A DNA stretch of 64,000 nt from Pteria penguin (GCA_035048485.1 CM068583.1:49070790-49134789), one strand, 5' to 3'; counted from the first letter of the stretch, positions 49,901 through 60,591 are shown. Numbers and translations are program-made. The notes: generated by a model from the letters alone, not told the origin.

Positions 49901-52900
49901 TTTGATAACAAACATAAGTCTCCTTCCTGGAAATAACAAACAAAACAGTGAAAACAGTGAAAACTGTGTTTATGAAACAGTGATGCCACAAGACGAAGAA
50001 AGTACAAAAAGTTGTCTATGAAGCCTTTGAGAAAAATGTCGATATTTTCTCATCCTGTTGTTCAGAAACCAAGGTGGTTTGTGCTTTTGAGTCCCAATAT
50101 GTTTGGTAATGTCTGTGATTCCCCTATGGGAGATAGTAAAATCACATGTGCACACCATACAGAAAGTGATTTCTGACCTCCTTTTACTTTGGACAACGAC
50201 CCCGTTAAAACAGAAAACGTATTCGTTTCTGAAGTTTTGTTTCCTGCATACACTCTCTTTCGTTTTAGGCGACGCCTTGTCATAGCTATCGCCACTGTCA
50301 GTTTTGTTTTTTGTTCTTTGTGGGTCCTGGTTGCTGAATTTTATTTCTGTTTCTGTACTGAAGGTGCAATGTTTGTTGTCGTTTTTGTGACGTTCGTCCT
50401 TGGTCAGGTCGGCGTTTTAAACATGTGTCGTTTAAAACATATCGTTAATCGTTTAAAAGAGGTAACCCTAATCTAAAGTGTGCAATAATGACCGAAAGCG
50501 GAACAGACAAGTCTAAATCCGGAATGCGGAATTAGCATCTAAAAATCGGAAAAATTCTGCCAAAATCGGAACAGTTGGCAGGTATGGATACACATATACC
50601 AACAGACAGATGGACCAACAGAGAGGTACCAGCATAATACCAAAATATGACCTGCATAGTATGTCAGACCAAACCAGAACTGTCAGTCAGAAAAGTAGGA
50701 CTAATACCCATCCCTTCCCCTCTTACACAAAGTTACATGTAGTGGCATCTGAAGACAAAGACCCCTAACTCTTACAAATGTAGATCAACTGAAACAAAGT
50801 TCAAACTTTAATGTTGATGCAAAGTTTTGGTCAGATGTGTGGAAAAAATTGCAGAAGACTTAAGAGGAAAAGTTGGAAATCTGATGGATAGGAGATTATG
50901 GAAGTGACAATAGAATACAATTGTAATAATAACTTGCAGTTTTACTCCAATTTCTTCCTATCTACTTATTTCAGTAAATTGATAATGATGATACTGTTAT
51001 CAATTGTATATAGACAAATTTGAATACCTGTGTGTTCCAGATTCCACCTTGTCTACTCTGGTGATCTGATGTTAGCCTTACAAAATTGTTGGTAACCATA
51101 GTAGTTCCTACAAAGTCCCACAATGGTACTGAAGTGCCAGATGCTGAAAAAATGTCAGAGTTAAATTAATGTAAAAATTAAAATAATGTGAATATATGAA
51201 TATGAAATATGAAGACAGCATACTATCTGAATAAAAGATATTTCTTGAGAAAAACTCTATTCTTTTCTGTTTTGTCATTAGCTTGATCATGCTCTTTTTT
51301 AAACTTACAATGTTAGTCCACAGGGCTTTTGACTCGTTGGTCCCCCTTTTCATATTGGTATATTTTGGGGAGGAACCAACGAGCTGAAAGCCTTGTGGTC
51401 AGTCTTTTGATTTTTTGGAATGAATTCACCATGGGGAAAGACGGTCCATTTTGGAAATGCAACAGACGAATGAACTATACATGTCATGTTTAAAGCATAT
51501 TTGACTTGAATTCTTTGCCTGAAATGGCAAATCAAAGTCATTCGCCTTTTCATTTGCTGATTTTGTCAAACAAATCCGCTATCATTTTCTCTTAACACTT
51601 TTGACCTTGACAGTAGTATGAAATTAGCAATCTGGACAAAGTCTCCCGCTGTACATGTACATTTGGGGGAAACGATGTCTACACATGTATAAATAACTGG
51701 CTATTTTTAGTAGCATTACACATCAACAACTACCAAGATGTTTGTTTATCGTTGTGACGAGAAGATTGTAGAGTACTTCAAATTCCACCGCTATAAAAAG
51801 AAGCGATATTCTCAAGTTTTATTAATTATAATACAAAAGATACTAGTACGGACTAGTAGTGTACTTCTTATTACGGCACAGCTACACAATAATGTCAATC
51901 GTACCTTTTTCGGGACTTTCCGTCGAGTATTCGGAAAGACTGCATGTCCTCCAGCGCATGAATATAACTCGTGTAAATTGATGGAATAACGGCACATCTA
52001 TTTTTTCATCTGATCAAACTTATCTTGCATTGACTCGTACAATATTATTTATAAGTATTAAAAGTAAATCTAATCACACTTTTTCTAAATACTGAAGCAC
52101 TATCTATACACTAGGAAGTATTTTCAGTGTTCCACGCATTCCCCACAGCTTATTTTAACGACTAGGGTCTGGAATGAATTGCTTACGTAATTCCGACCAA
52201 AAATTCAGAAAAAATCCATAACTTGAGTTATTGACAAAATTCTTTCACATTAATGTTCCTTACTATTATTATGATCAAAATAGTCATTAAGAAATCATCA
52301 ATATCAATTAACTGAAAAATATGACACTTTTCTGCACTAAAATTACTAAGTCCAGAAACACATCAAAAAAGCGTAAATTTCTATTTTACGGATCTTAACC
52401 CCGAACACAATTTTCAATAACCCATCTTTATACATTGTTGAAATGTAATTAGTTTCCCCATTTATGCACTGGCTCTGGAGGAGAAAATTGTTGAAGAGGT
52501 GTACCATTATGGGCACTTTTGGCCCCGCCCTGGATCCACCCCTGAGAGAATCTGGATCCCAGACACAATTTTAGTAGGAGACCTTGAGTACATCATATAT
52601 ACAAAGTTTGATCCAAATTTGCAATGCGGTTCCAGTGAAGAAGTCGAAAATGTGAAAAAATTAATGACAGATGGACGACGACGGACGGCGCACTATGACT
52701 ATAGCTCACTTGAGCCTTTGGCTCAGTTGAGCTAAAAAAAAAAATATATAAAACTATGTATTCCAAGGCAGCCTTGTAACAGTTGAGGCCGTTTGCCTTC
52801 ACATCTCCCATGTAGCAAGCTGCAAAGACCTGTCTACATATGGTTCTCTTTTTCTCTTTAAAATATTCTACAAATCATAAACTGAAATAACAAATCTGAT

Positions 52901-54669
52901 TTTCTACTATGCGTGTCTTCAATTATAATATCATCCCCTCTTTCTCTTTTGTTGGAGTGTGTTAATACTCTGGTACGCTTAGTATGGACAACTGCATCAT
53001 TTATAGATCTTGTAAATGACTGTCGAAGTTACGGGTAGATCTATTTATTGTTCTTTATTGTATATGTATTGTCAACCATTTTATGGTATAAGGGGGAAAA
53101 TACCAGTGGCGGATCTTAAATTTCCGAAAAGGGGAAGAGCTGTGGGCTATGGAGCACATGTGAAAGTCTAGTATAAGCCAAAGTACTCAGTCATTTAAAG
53201 TGCCAAATCTGGAGTTTTCATATTACTCAAGTGTTTTCAGCTTTATCGTTGATATATGCCTTGTAAATTTGTTCAAAAATTGGCACCCCTCTCTAAATCT
53301 GCCACTGCATACCATTTAATTTTGTGTGATTAGAGGTCTGTTCCTTCATTTTATCCTTCAATCTCTTGGTCAATGATTTATAAAATATTCTCAGTCTCTT
53401 TCTCTTTAAACAATTCATGGTTTTATGGCATAGTTTAGGCTAGTAAATCTAATAGACCGATATGATCATGAAATGATCATGATGCATCATCATGTCATAT
53501 TACAGATGTTTGTTTGCCACTTTTTATTTATTTTGTCAATTTCTTTCTTTTCTATTTCACTGACATCATACTGTAACATCATCATGCTAAAATGTTTTTT
53601 TGATCCTTTTTCAATTTTATCATTTTCTTTCTTTTCATATTTTGTAGTCAAATCGCATACATTCAAGTAAATTTCCTTCAGTGAGCCCCAACAAATTACG
53701 TAGGCAGGGTCATGAACTCTTATGAAAAAAGGTTAAATTCTATTTTTATCCATGTGACGTCACTTCCCCTGCACGTGAAATGTACACAAGAAAATATTTA
53801 CGGGCATTTTACATTCACTTGATGTGCTTGCAGACAACAGGTAATCAAAATCTCAAAAAATCCCGTTTAAAGATACATATGGTCTCCTGTAGCGTCTACT
53901 ATTGTGATTAAAGTAACATTGTAAATTTGTTTAGTACAGTATCTTTTGACTGCCTATCAGTATCAAATGCAGCTATCGCGTACAACTACGCTACATAACC
54001 CACGTTTTCCTTATCAGTTTTATTCATCTCGGTCGACCTCGGAAATATTCATCTGCATAATGTATGCATTGCACGTGATACAAATTCTACTTCTCGCATG
54101 CTTTACATCATACTCATTCTTTCTTTTCTTTTCTGCGTCACTTAGTGCAGAAGGCCGATTTCTTTTCTTTTTCTCTTTCTTATCTTCATCATTGTTGTTT
54201 TACTCCGTATGCAAATGAATAATTCTAATGTCACATGCATATTCTCTGGTCTCAGTACCATTATTATCATCATTACATGTATTTTCTAAATGAAAGTAAT
54301 GTAATGATGATGTATGTGCTTTACTCTGTATTGAAATGGAGGCAAGTATTAAGAGAGACCACAGGCAAATGACAGGATATTGGCCCTTTTTATAAAAATT
54401 ACACTGTGGTGAACTGTAGATAAGGTTCCCTCATGATCATTATGGTCATGCAAGTGATCGGGGCGAGGTTACCGCAGGTCGTTCGACGATGAAGAAGTAA
54501 TATATTATAAACACATGATAATAGATATACCTGAGTACGGTTTAATTAGCGTATGTTCTCTTCTGAGATAATCTTGTGTATTCCATTCTGCAAGAACACT
54601 GCAGAGAAATACAAGAGTCGTTATTATATGGCACGTAGTTCGAGCATAAACTTTATGATAAACTTCCAT
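34749..54669 (-). CDS. LMAN2: LMAN2/VIP36-type L-type lectin, complete, nine exons, 336 residues
   Basis: Membrane lectin of the early secretory pathway that binds high-mannose glycans and helps sort glycoproteins between ER and Golgi. The signal peptide is residues 1-27 (cleavage after SVLA). The L-type lectin domain is about 35-270 with PLWDFVGTTMVT, HIQFKVHGSGKNLFGDGFAV, LAIFFDTYSN (D141, Y143, N145), YDHDRDGTHTELAGC (H170, D173) and GYFFGASAATGEL. C182 and C219 have the spacing of the VIP36 disulfide (human 202/239); N163-G-S is a glycosylation site. A transmembrane helix (FIIVLLAIVGLCVCGLVGY) is followed by a short tail ending KRFY, as in VIP36. Exon phases all join. It could be the paralogous LMAN2L type. 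An in-frame ATG at 54711 would add 14 residues. Confidence 0.96.
35069..38330. repeat. 49-bp minisatellite, about 66 units, in the last LMAN2 intron
   Basis: Unit GTAACCTAGGTCCTCTGTAA plus CAGTCTATCTATGTTTTGGA plus TGAGACAGT. Variants (GTACAACC, CTGGGTCC, a unit lacking the CCTAGG half near 35447, 36064 and 37387) recur in blocks. On the transcribed strand each unit carries CTGTTACAG, a splice-acceptor-like word. Confidence 0.98.
38331..41244 (-). other. Rest of LMAN2 intron 8
   Basis: AT-rich; GGTCA-bearing repeat fragment near 39110-39220; a zinc-finger-like fragment at 40148-40336. No lectin exon seen. Confidence 0.6.
40148..40336 (-). pseudogene. TTF-type zinc-finger protein fragment
   Basis: A 63-codon open stretch reads ARNFLDKWKDGRPWLTYN, GTKSCSIIATFFGKSELSL and GQNKFIKGCSNMRVSTVIE. 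The pattern (WKDGRPWL.Y, CS...F.GKS, FI.GCSNMR..T) resembles TTF-type zinc-finger proteins related to hAT transposases (ZNF862/KIAA1586-like). The second cysteine of the CxxC appears lost, and upstream codons include stops. A decayed mobile-element or retrocopy fragment; not part of LMAN2. Confidence 0.45.
41245..41305 (-). CDS. LMAN2: LMAN2 exon 8: lumenal stalk
   Basis: KGESTDYMGLPSADFFASPR, the poorly conserved stalk before the membrane segment. Donor G|GTAAAT, phase 1. Confidence 0.88.
41996..42048 (-). CDS. LMAN2: LMAN2 exon 7: end of lectin fold
   Basis: DNHDIISVKVYELDSLEK matches SDNHDIISMKLFQL of VIP36. Acceptor TCGTTTTCAG, donor AAG|GTGAGC. Confidence 0.94.
42405..42805 (+). repeat. 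Dispersed repeat family D (copy 2)
   Basis: Same order of phrases as 22535-23145 (ACTGCTACGAACGGTATGGC, AAGTCAAGGTCACTAGG, GACAGACAGATAGACGAAGG, TTGCTTTGCAATCTGGC), without the 68-bp insertion. Confidence 0.85.
43385..43747 (-). pseudogene. Second zinc-finger-like fragment with acidic tail
   Basis: The minus strand reads MEAWLIKFMFGNKLDQKRKL, KYKKNRITREFKQSWEGEEL and EGMTCKICIDVS, with two in-frame stops, then (43480-43385) an acidic run EKECEIEDESESESEDESE. The F..SWEG and GMTCKIC pieces suggest a TTF-type finger like that at 40.2 kb. Flanking CAGGTCATTTGGACTGGCAT and, inverted, TGGCATGACCAGT may be transposon ends. Confidence 0.35.
44172..44286 (-). CDS. LMAN2: LMAN2 exon 6: second disulfide Cys
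   Basis: VSIDVDGKNGWKECFVVHGV then KLPIGYFFGASAATGELA. C219 lies 37 residues after C182, as in VIP36. Donor G|GTATTT. Confidence 0.95.
45050..45211 (-). CDS. LMAN2: LMAN2 exon 5: sugar-binding loop and first disulfide Cys
   Basis: HPYVSAMVNNGSLHYDHDRD, HTELAGCEAKFRNKDHDTYA. Holds N163-G-S, H170, D173 and C182. Acceptor TAAATACAG, donor AAA|GTAAGA, phase 0 on both sides (162 bp). Confidence 0.96.
45597..46223. repeat. Dispersed repeat, copy 1 (about 630 bp)
   Basis: Shares almost its whole length with 51582-52206, e.g. GCAATCTGGACAGTCTCCCG, CGTTGTGACGAGAAGATTGC, AAGAAGCGATATTCTCAAGT, GCACAGCTACACAATAATGT, and ends AATTCCGACCAAAAAT. The element is not identified. Confidence 0.85.
46419..46501 (-). 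CDS. LMAN2: LMAN2 exon 4: metal and sugar site
   Basis: GPVFGNKDFFTGLAIFFDTY then SNHNGPHN. D141 and N145 match the Ca2+/mannose ligands of VIP36. Acceptor TTATTTCAG, donor AAT|GTGAGA. Confidence 0.95.
47023..49057 (+). repeat. Repeat family A, full-length copy 2, in LMAN2 intron 3
   Basis: Same borders and internal order as copy 1, with the B-box unit twice (near 47450 and 48285) and C-runs at the same internal places. It ends TTGAGCCTTTGGCTCAAAGG, 57 bp from exon 3. Confidence 0.92.
49114..49228 (-). CDS. LMAN2: LMAN2 exon 3: lectin domain
   Basis: PCFMKNWELHIQFKVHGSGK then NLFGDGFAVWYAKERNQL, the FKVHG..GDG.A.WY signature of L-type lectins. Acceptor TTTTTCTTTCAG, donor G|GTATGG, phase 0 to 1. 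Confidence 0.96.
49728..50584. mobile_element. hAT-like transposon remnant (about 860 bp) in LMAN2 intron 2
   Basis: The ends TACCTGCCAAAC and, inverted, TACCTGCCAACTGTTCCG form short terminal repeats, and GATACACA occurs on both sides (49720 and 50587), close to an 8-bp hAT duplication. The minus strand at about 50078-50178 encodes TFCMVCTCDFTISHRGITDI and TKHIGTQKHK, a C2H2 BED/TTF-like finger typical of hAT-related proteins. The rest of a transposase is absent. Confidence 0.55.
51028..51143 (-). CDS. LMAN2: LMAN2 exon 2: start of lectin domain
   Basis: SGTSVPLWDFVGTTMVTNNF and VRLTSDHQSRQGGIWNTQ. Acceptor CATTTTTTCAG, donor CAG|GTATTC; phase 1 in, phase 0 out. Confidence 0.95.
51582..52206. 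repeat. Dispersed repeat, copy 2 (about 625 bp)
   Basis: Paired with 45597-46223. It carries an open frame from 51738 (MFVYRCDEKIVEYFKFHRYK) that is interrupted in the other copy. It abuts a 5'-truncated family A copy. Confidence 0.85.
52206..52737 (+). repeat. Repeat family A, 3' part only
   Basis: From TGACAAAATTCTTTCACATT to CTTGAGCCTTTGGCTCAGTT, matching the last third of the full copies. Confidence 0.85.
54030..54190 (-). pseudogene. Coding fragment of unknown family in LMAN2 intron 1
   Basis: The minus strand reads KKEKKKRNRPSALSDAEKKR and KNEYDVKHARSRICI. The RPSALSDAEKKRKNEYD style resembles N-termini of some invertebrate zinc-finger or transposon proteins, from memory. A stop precedes it closely and no continuation is seen. 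Confidence 0.25.
54531..54669 (-). CDS. LMAN2: LMAN2 exon 1: signal peptide
   Basis: MEVYHKVYARTTCHIITTLV, then FLCSVLA|EWN and REHTLIKPYS. The last matches REHSLIKPY at the start of mature VIP36. The ATG at 54669 is chosen because a typical signal peptide starts there. Donor G|GTATAT, phase 1. Confidence 0.93.
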
Positions 54670-55092
54670 GTTGGCTAGTTGTGTACAATTTCTAGATCGT
54701 GAATCATTCAAAAAAAGGTATTCTGTTCAGATTGTCTGAAATTCTATAAACAATGATATCTATTCAGTAGTCATTTCAAACTGTCAATGATATTGAAGCA
54801 TGCATACTTCTTTTAAGACAAAAATGGAAAAAGATTCGCTTTGTCGTAAATATTCGTTTTATTAACATTTTCCCATAACTTAAAATTCGCGGGAAATTTG
54901 AAAATGTGACATGACAGTTGTCTCCCCCTTGTCTGCTGTGTTCGTTGTTTGCAAAATATAATTATTATTCTCAGTCTTTAGCAGTAAACTGAACACTGTA
55001 TTCACTAACATATGATAAGATGAGATCAGCCAAGATACATATAGTTATAAAACACAATAATAGTTCTGTAGCAGGAAGGTTGAAAAATCATT

Positions 55093-55165
55093 GGCCAGAC
55101 CGGGACTCGAACCCAGGACCTTCCGCTAACAAGGCCGATGCTCTACCAACCGAGCTATCTGGGCC
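55093..55165 (-). tRNA. tRNA-like sequence (anticodon loop reads TGT), probably a SINE head or pseudogene
   Basis: Exactly 73 nt: starts GGCCCAGATAGCTCGGTTGG, D arm GCTC/GAGC paired, T arm CTGGG/CCCGG with loop TTCGAGT. Both internal promoter boxes fit (TAGCTCGGTTGG; GGTTCGAGTCC). However, the acceptor stem pairs only at its outer four positions plus a wobble, the anticodon stem has a G-G mismatch and position 37 is T. A functional tRNA-Thr(UGU) is therefore unlikely. Confidence 0.45.
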
Positions 55166-55566
55166 GATGTCCCAGTCTGCCACAGTTCTATAAAAGACCT
55201 TGGCTCTCTCAAATCCACTATTACCAAGACAGGAGTGATCTCAAATTTGTCGAGAGGGGGTGCATCGCAATGAAGTATTACAAGAGGGGGTCCATCCATG
55301 TTTTTGAGTGTAAAATAATTTATTTTACACAGAAAGATAACCCAAAAGAAGTAATTTTCTCCAAATCTCAGGATTTGTTCCCCTGTCCAACCCTCTGGAT
55401 CTGTGCATGCAAGGTACCCCTCATAAACCTAGAAATACCAAGTCAAGTTTTTAACCTTTTAACTTTCAATAACTATTTTTAATTTTCTCTTGAAGTATTT
55501 TTACCAATCTGACTTGCACAGATGCAAACACTGCTATGAGTACTAAACATTGATGGTTCAGCAGTA

Positions 55567-55794
55567 CTGGTAGTGTACCAGTTACCGGCTACTACGTTAT
55601 TAAGGGTATTCAAAACGTGCATTGACGAAATTTTCATATGTAATATTAAGTATCCTATGTATTGCAAACAATCACATGAAAAAAACTAATAAATTCATGT
55701 TTCAATAGCCGAAATAACGTTCTAGTCGGTAGCCGAAATAACGTACCGGTATTAGTCGGTAACTGGTCTTAGCCGGCACCTGGTACACTACCAG
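55567..55794. mobile_element. 228-bp MITE with palindromic terminal repeats, TA duplication
   Basis: Perfect 15-bp terminal inverted repeats CTGGTAGTGTACCAG are flanked by TA on both sides (55565-55566, 55795-55796). Inner parts also pair (CCGGCTA, AACGTTATT). AGCCGAAATAACGT occurs twice near the right end. No coding capacity. The TA duplication suggests Tc1/mariner-type mobilisation. Confidence 0.8.
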
Positions 55795-56087
55795 TATCCA
55801 TAGATAGATGATTTACCGTAAATATCAACAAGCATTTTAAGAGTATTGCATGGCAATATATAGTCCCCTTCCAGCAGAAAAAAACTCTGTTGGTGAGAAC
55901 AGAATGCAAACATCATGCTGTTGATAAGAATAGAATGCAAAAGTCATGCATAATTTTTTCTCAAAAATTCAATCTAAAACTACAAGTCAAAAGATCTACA
56001 GTTCTGAATGTGTAAGGCAAATTGTGATGTTGAAAAAAGAAGGTTTCAATGAAGATGTTGCATTACCAAGATAAACAAGAGGACCAA

Positions 56088-57350
56088 GTGGGCCTGTATC
56101 GCTCACCTGAGCACAACTTGCTATTTTAGAAACTGCTGACTGCTTGAAGAAAGTTCACAATGTGGGCCCCCTTATGTCACCCTGTCCTGGATCCACCCAT
56201 TGACAGAACTGGTTGAAAAAGCACCACTTGTAGGAGATCTTACCAGTAAGTACTTTATTCTTACAAAGTTTCATCAAAATTTGAGCAGTGGTTCTGGAGA
56301 AAAAGTTGAAAATAAGAAAAAATGTCCCTCCCCCTCTTTGTTTGTTTTGTTTTTGTTTGTTTGTTTGGTTTTTCTTTTTGGTTTTTTTTTTGCAGTCTTG
56401 ATAAAAATATCAGAAACTGAGATATTCACAGATTTCTTCATAGTTTATTCCCAACCTCACTTATGATTATAACAAACCAAACTAAAGTATCATTGTCAAC
56501 TGAAGTAGAATTAATGAGTGAAATTAACCTTTTTCAACTTTAAAATCATGAAGTCTGAAGTATTGAAAAGCATCAAAGATTTGATTTTGGAATGGAACCA
56601 AAAACAACAACACTTCTTCACACGTCCCTCTATATAACTCTTATCACGTGCTTTCTACCTGTATGCAGTCAGTTAGAAAAAGAAGTTTCTCAAGAGGGTA
56701 CTCTCTGTGACCTATTTTGCCAGTGATGGTGCCACCTGTCAACAAATCCAGACAATATCATAGATATTAGTGGCACACTATATGTAATTTATGCCTACCA
56801 AGTTTTATTGAAACCCTTTCAGCGATTCTGAAGAAGAAACTGAAAATGTGAAAAAATGCCCCCTCCCCTTTTAATTTGCAGTCTTACAGTAATCTTAAAA
56901 AATCCCAAAATAGAGACATTCACAAAATTCTCTCACAGTAACATTCCTTACCTTAATCATGATTAAAGAAACCAAATCAAAGCATCATTGTCAATTGAAG
57001 GAGAAACAACGTATCACATTTACTCTTTTTTATACTAAAATCAAAATCAAAAAAAATTTTGAAATGTGTCATACATATGATTTCAGAATGGAACCAAAAG
57101 CAACAGCATTTCTTCTCACATTCCTCTAGATCATTCCTATGCATTTGGATTGTCTGTGTATGTGGCCAGTCTGAAGAAGTTTGTCAAATGAAGGTACCCT
57201 CTGTGACCTATCTTTGCCTGTGGTTGCCCCACTTGTTGACAGATCCACACGAAAAAAAATTAACATTTGAAAGGACCATGAGTACGCCATACCTACCAAG
57301 TTTCCTCATTCCAATCCCACAAAATGATAGTTTAGGATAATTTAGACTCT
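56088..57350 (+). repeat. Diverged copy of repeat family A
   Basis: Starts AACAAGAGGACCAAGTGGGC and TGTATCGCTCACCTGAG, with CTGGATCCACCC and GTGATGGTGCCACC inside. More diverged than copies 1 and 2; the conserved right end was not found. Confidence 0.8.
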
Positions 57351-57899
57351 CCTGACTCTGATGTTATTTCAACACATTTTTCTGACAAGTTGATATTATA
57401 TCTTACCCGTTGACATTATTATCCGACAAATAGATATACTTTTCTGACAAATAAATAATTTTCTGAGAAAATGGCAGAAATATGCCAAAACACTTTGCAG
57501 TGGCTTGAATTAGTGTGATACTTGATATGGATATACAATGTTAGTTCTACTACTGAATGGTCTGAAGGTGCTAGATTTTGTATTTAATCTGTATACATTG
57601 TTGTCACAGTATGACAGTTTTTTACAAAGATATGACCCAAACCTATCTAACTCAAAGTTGTGTGGACTGAATATCTTAATATTCTCATCCACAGTAGATC
57701 ATTCATGTAGAGCTTCACTAAACTGCATCCAAAACAGGGAGAGAGTAAAAATAAGAGAAAAAATCCCGGATTACATAAAATTTTGTTTCCACATACATTT
57801 GTCAGGTATCTTGAATAAATCATTCTCATAAAAAAACTACAGGACAAATTTCAGTTCCATTGACTGTTTGATTATTTTACGTTACTTCACGATTGTTTT

Positions 57900-58140
57900 A
57901 TGTATAAGGTGATGGCATCTACCTGATGCATTGCAGAAATTTATGCCTTTCCAACAGGACACCAAAAGCAATAAGGAATCTTTTCACTGCTATGTCGCAA
58001 CACAGGACCTAAGTGTTCACTGTCTCATTGGAAAGTAAGGGCAGCAGTGTGCCCATAGCAGGGGTTGAATCTGGCACCTTTCGTTTACAAGCCAAGCACC
58101 TCACACACTCCGTTACACCAGCTCACATCCAGTTCTTAGA
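57900..58140 (-). repeat. tRNA-derived SINE-like fragment
   Basis: On the minus strand TGAGCTGGTGTAACGGAGTG (A-box-like) and CAGATTCAACCCCTG (B-box-like) precede a body GGGCACACTGCTGCCCTTAC. Confidence 0.5.
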
Positions 58141-59369
58141 TTTTCAAGATGGTAGCCATACTGGATTGCATCACACAACCTTTCTTTTACTAATATTGGC
58201 CAAGTATCTCATGTAGATTGTTCCTGTAAAGTTTCATCAAAATTGTTCAAAAATATCGAGTAAAGAAGGGAAAATCCAGTTGTGAGATTTCCCAGATGAT
58301 CTACCATAATGGATTGCATAACATCATTTTTCATATTTTCTGATGTGTTCATCAAGCTTGAATTTGATCCTTCCTGTGCAATCAAAATCGCTACAGAAAT
58401 TATAAAGTTGTAAATACAAGATTCCATAAAATATAAAGGACAGTTTCTGGACCACAAAGTCAAAGACCAGAAACATAAACAACCTTGCCCAACTAGTCCA
58501 CATACCTGACAAAATGAGACTGTGATGATCAATCTAGGAACATTATAGTTTTATGGTTAGACAGCTGAATGACCCCTGAGGCTGACTAGAGAAGTTTTCA
58601 ATAAAAAATGTTTCACTATGACTTTATTAGGTATGTATTGGTATGTAACACTTATTCTGATTGTGATATATTATTTTGATACTACAACTTTACTCACTAG
58701 TACTTGACAAGTATATATAATGGAAAACGGACACTTGATACACTTGTGAACACATTTAATGTCAGCCCTAAAACATCTGCATTACACTAGCCCTAATACT
58801 CAATACACACAATTTCTGTTACCAGTAAATATTACATACAAATGTATTAACCTTAGGTCAATAAAATATCTGTGTAAAGTAACAATAAAATCTATGATAA
58901 ATGATCAGTATGTAAATACAACCTTACAACATTATAAAACACATGCAGTATAGAAAGAAAAACTTGCATACAAAGTTAAAAGTAGAGAGCAATTACATAT
59001 TGTGAGCACTTTAAAAATTAAATAAAAATACAATAACAATACATTCCTCTTTTTTACATGATTATAAGATGTATAACTATCAATGATTTCAATGACTATT
59101 GATAGTAGTAATAAATACATTCCTTATATTTTAATGTCAAAGTGGCATTATACACTTATTTGCAACTGATAAAAGAAATCATATTTGATTAAGGTTACAT
59201 AACATTAACAATGAAACATGGATACTAAACAAGCTTTTATTATTGGAAGGTATTTCTATTTTGTTTTTATTCTTGTTGTACACCCCATCAAGAATATTGC
59301 ACTGATAAAGCAATGGCATGTATTCAAAGCATTGAGAGATCTTTTACTTGCCACATCTACCTAGGCCTT

Positions 59370-59490
59370 TTTTTTTACCCTTTCATCCAAAGGACAGGAC
59401 ACAGATGAGTCACCAGCAGTACTTGAACCCAGGACCTCTTCATCATAGGCTGAGCATCTAAGAGTTAGAACTATGCCACTTTGATATTTT
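59370..59490 (-). repeat. tRNA-derived SINE-like fragment
   Basis: Minus strand TGGCATAGTTCTAACTCTTA (A-box-like) and GGTCCTGGGTTCAAGTACTG (B box), then GACTCATCTGTGTCCTGTCC. Confidence 0.5.
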
Positions 59491-60340
59491 GATATCATTT
59501 TCATAATTCAAAAACATTAGTTAAGAATAGGGAAATTTTATCTTTAATAGTATAAGATTTGTGACATTATTGTTCAGGGTGCCAGTATAAATCTCAATCA
59601 CACACAAACTATTTAATGTCAGAAACAATAATTTTTATGGTATCAATACAGTGTGCAGTTGTCAAACCCTAGATTTTGTTCTCATGATTAAACAGAATAT
59701 GTTCGATTAGCTTTCAAAAATTCAATTATATCTGAAACAAAACATACATGCAAAGAAGAAGTTGATAAATTATAAAATAATTTGTATGAAAGAGAATATC
59801 AAGTACCAAACCTTGATTTGTTTATTTATGTAGAGGCAGTCAGTGTTAAATGGTAGGGTAAACACAACAAAAAACCCCATTGATGCACTGACAAACCCTA
59901 AGATTTTCTCTATGAAAATGTAAACAACTCTGAAAAATCTACATGTCTAGTGAAAGAATAGTGTTATCAGACAAATGCCCCTCCCTTCATCAAACCTGGA
60001 TTCCAGCTGGTATACATCAATTGGTAATCAGTATATTATGATTTTAACTTTAAGAGATTTGACTTCGAGATAAGCTCATGACACACCTTTGTGGCAAAAT
60101 TGACAACTGTATGAAGCAGATCAATGTTTCAGTAATGGTTATTCTATACTGGAAAACATGAATATACTGTGACCAAACCCTTCAAAGTACATGTATAAAC
60201 TTGAGTCAGGGTCATAACAAACCTATGTGTCATGGGTAAAACTCATTTACAAAACCCTAATTTTCAAAACTTCTTAGCTCAACAGATAGATAGACAAACG
60301 GAGAGAATGTATCTCCCAATAATTTTGTTTACTGGGAAAT

Positions 60341-60474
60341 ACTGATCATGTGATAAGATTCTCTACACTATCATTAAGTTTGTTTACTGATCATGTGATA
60401 AGATTCTCTACACTATTATTAAGTTTGTCTACTGATCATGTGATAAGATTCTCTACACTATCATTAAGTTTGTT
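60341..60474. repeat. 45-bp tandem repeat, three units
   Basis: ACTGATCATGTGATAAGATT starts at 60341, 60386 and 60431, with near-identical remainder. Confidence 0.97.
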
Positions 60475-60591
60475 ATCCATAATATTATAATGTGGTTAAA
60501 AACAAAACAAAACCTCAACAAGATTTAAGTATGACAGATAGACAAATGACACCACACTTTATAGGTATTCTCTGTTATAACTGGTAGAAAC

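Noticed and set aside
58209..58532. 107-codon minus frame with hydrophobic stretches
   Set aside because: Not recognisable, AT-rich, beside a SINE fragment, and overlapped by another frame of similar length.
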